The notes below the pieces were generated by a model. It was not told where the DNA came from. It ran no database searches and was given only the letters and a program-made list of their open reading frames with translations. Below are positions 63,094 through 64,000 of a stretch of DNA of 64,000 nt, in pieces. The first letter of the stretch is position 1; each line of letters starts with the position of its first letter. Position numbers and translations under genes: made by a program. The DNA lies in the NCBI GenBank assembly GCA_036251935.1, contig CP133967.1, positions 877,488 through 941,487 of the forward strand, in the 5' to 3' direction. Source of the stretch: Orbaceae bacterium lpD04. Lineage in GTDB: Bacteria > Pseudomonadota > Gammaproteobacteria > Enterobacterales > Orbaceae.

Positions 63094-64000
63094 ATGACTG
63101 ATTTTTCCCAATCAGTGCCGGAATTGGTCGCTTGGGCAAAAAAGAATGATTTTTCTATCACGTTGCCGCCAGAGCGCCTTGCGTTTTTACTTGCCGTTGC
63201 TGCTTTAAACGGTGAACGATTTGATGGAGAAATGAGCGAAGCAGAATTAATTGATGCTTTTCGCCATGTGAGCAAAGTTTTTGCTCAAAGCCAAGATACG
63301 ATCACACTAAGAGCAAATAATGCCATTAACGATTTAGTCCGTCAGCGCCTTATAAATCGCTTTACTAGCGAAATGACTGATGGCCTTGCTATTTACCGTT
63401 TAACGCCACTTGGTATTGGCATTACTGACTATTATATTCGTCAGCGCGAATTCTCGTCTTTACGGTTATCAATTCAATTATCGATTGTGGCTCAAGAGCT
63501 AAAACGAGCGGCTGATGCAGCGCTTGAAGGCGGTGATGAGTTACATTGGCATCGTAATGTATTTGCGCCGCTAAAATATTCGGTTGCTGAAATTTTTGAT
63601 AGTATTGATATGACCCAGCGGATCATGGATGAGCAGCAAACAGAGGTAAAACAAAGTATTGCTGATTTACTTAGTCAAGATTGGCAATCGGCAATTACTA
63701 GCTGTGAGGGACTATTATCTGAAACATCTGGTGCCCTTAGAGAGCTACAAGACACCCTTGAAGCGGCGGGTGATAAATTACAAGCCAGCCTACTTTTAAT
63801 TCAAGATGCAACACTTAATAATCCTTCGTTAGACAAAATTAGCCAAGTGGTGATTGATTTACAAACTAAACTTGACCGCATTATGGGATGGGGACAACAA
63901 ACGATTGATTTATGGATTGGTTACGATCGTCACGTACATAAGTTTATCCGTACCGCCATTGATTTAGATAAAAATCGTGTTTTTTCACAGCGCTTAAGAC
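63094..64000 (+). CDS. mukF: Chromosome partition protein MukF (5' part, runs off the window)
   Basis: Kleisin subunit of the MukBEF condensin. 302 codons are present, beginning [20 protein letters not shown] with GGAAAGGA upstream, then [38 protein letters not shown] and [20 protein letters not shown], near-identical to E. coli MukF. The frame is open to the right edge; about a third of the protein is missing. mukE and mukB are expected beyond. Confidence 0.97.
   Translation, partial: MTDFSQSVPELVAWAKKNDFSITLPPERLAFLLAVAALNGERFDGEMSEAELIDAFRHVSKVFAQSQDTITLRANNAINDLVRQRLINRFTSEMTDGLAIYRLTPLGIGITDYYIRQREFSSLRLSIQLSIVAQELKRAADAALEGGDELHWHRNVFAPLKYSVAEIFDSIDMTQRIMDEQQTEVKQSIADLLSQDWQSAITSCEGLLSETSGALRELQDTLEAAGDKLQASLLLIQDATLNNPSLDKISQVVIDLQTKLDRIMGWGQQTIDLWIGYDRHVHKFIRTAIDLDKNRVFSQRLR

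Noticed and set aside
63039-63275. 78-residue minus-strand ORF
   Set aside because: It is antisense to the start of mukF, whose sequence is clearly conserved.

Overview
The window looks like a contiguous piece of an AT-rich gammaproteobacterial chromosome. Housekeeping proteins resemble Enterobacterales/Pasteurellales orthologues almost motif for motif (HemN, CoaA, SitABCD, BamD, RluD, TtcA, EfpL, LysP, UvrA, MukF), tRNAs encode their CCA, and there is a hofMNOPQ-type competence/pilus operon and a MukF-type condensin. Low G+C plus this gene set suggests a host-associated lineage such as the Orbaceae (Gilliamella/Orbus relatives). That placement is inference; no search was run.

Layout. 1-4.2 kb: end of rplM, rpsI, then yihI-hemN (-) and coaA plus a DUF1090 gene (+). 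4.2-9.3 kb: an L-sorbose PTS operon on the minus strand, sorC-sorF-sorB-sorA-sorM-sorE, lacking the usual sorD. 9.5-10.4 kb: a minus-strand tRNA operon (Val-Val-Lys) with three 174-175 bp tandem repeats behind it, each carrying an imitation of the tRNA 3' end and a terminator. 10.5-13.9 kb: hofMNOPQ-type operon with a HofM-HofN fusion. 13.9-21.5 kb: yigL, tusA, Fur-box-controlled sitABCD, bamD, rluD, pgeF. 21.5-35.6 kb: hemW-ttcA-lpxT-efpL, yeiW, lysP, a decayed duplication of the lysP/infA 3' junction, infA, yhdT-panF-prmA, arfA with an intragenic terminator, uvrA behind a LexA-like box, plsY, yadS, mtnN.

35.8-49.7 kb is an accessory island read entirely on the minus strand. It holds a VgrG spike, a 1415-residue peptidoglycan-peptidase-like cargo, and downstream a string of secreted/periplasmic proteins, mostly of unknown family. 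One is LprI-like (lysozyme-inhibitor family), two share a motif, and several are accompanied by recently duplicated small ORFs and promoter pieces. I read this as a type VI secretion effector with an expanded immunity array. 50-53.6 kb is again housekeeping (ybbO, cnoX, map, an AEC transporter). 53.8-60.2 kb is a second accessory block: a polymorphic toxin with a DUF6883-like tip and DUF4926-like immunity protein, then a three-gene ABC-three-component (Lamassu-like) probable anti-phage operon of nuclease, middle component and SMC-like ATPase. 60.3 kb carries a candidate Fur-controlled small RNA. The window closes with yaaA, yccJ, rbn and the start of mukF.

Family names come from recognising sequences by eye; they are recollection-based homology calls. 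Motif positions and repeat coordinates were read directly from the sequence.
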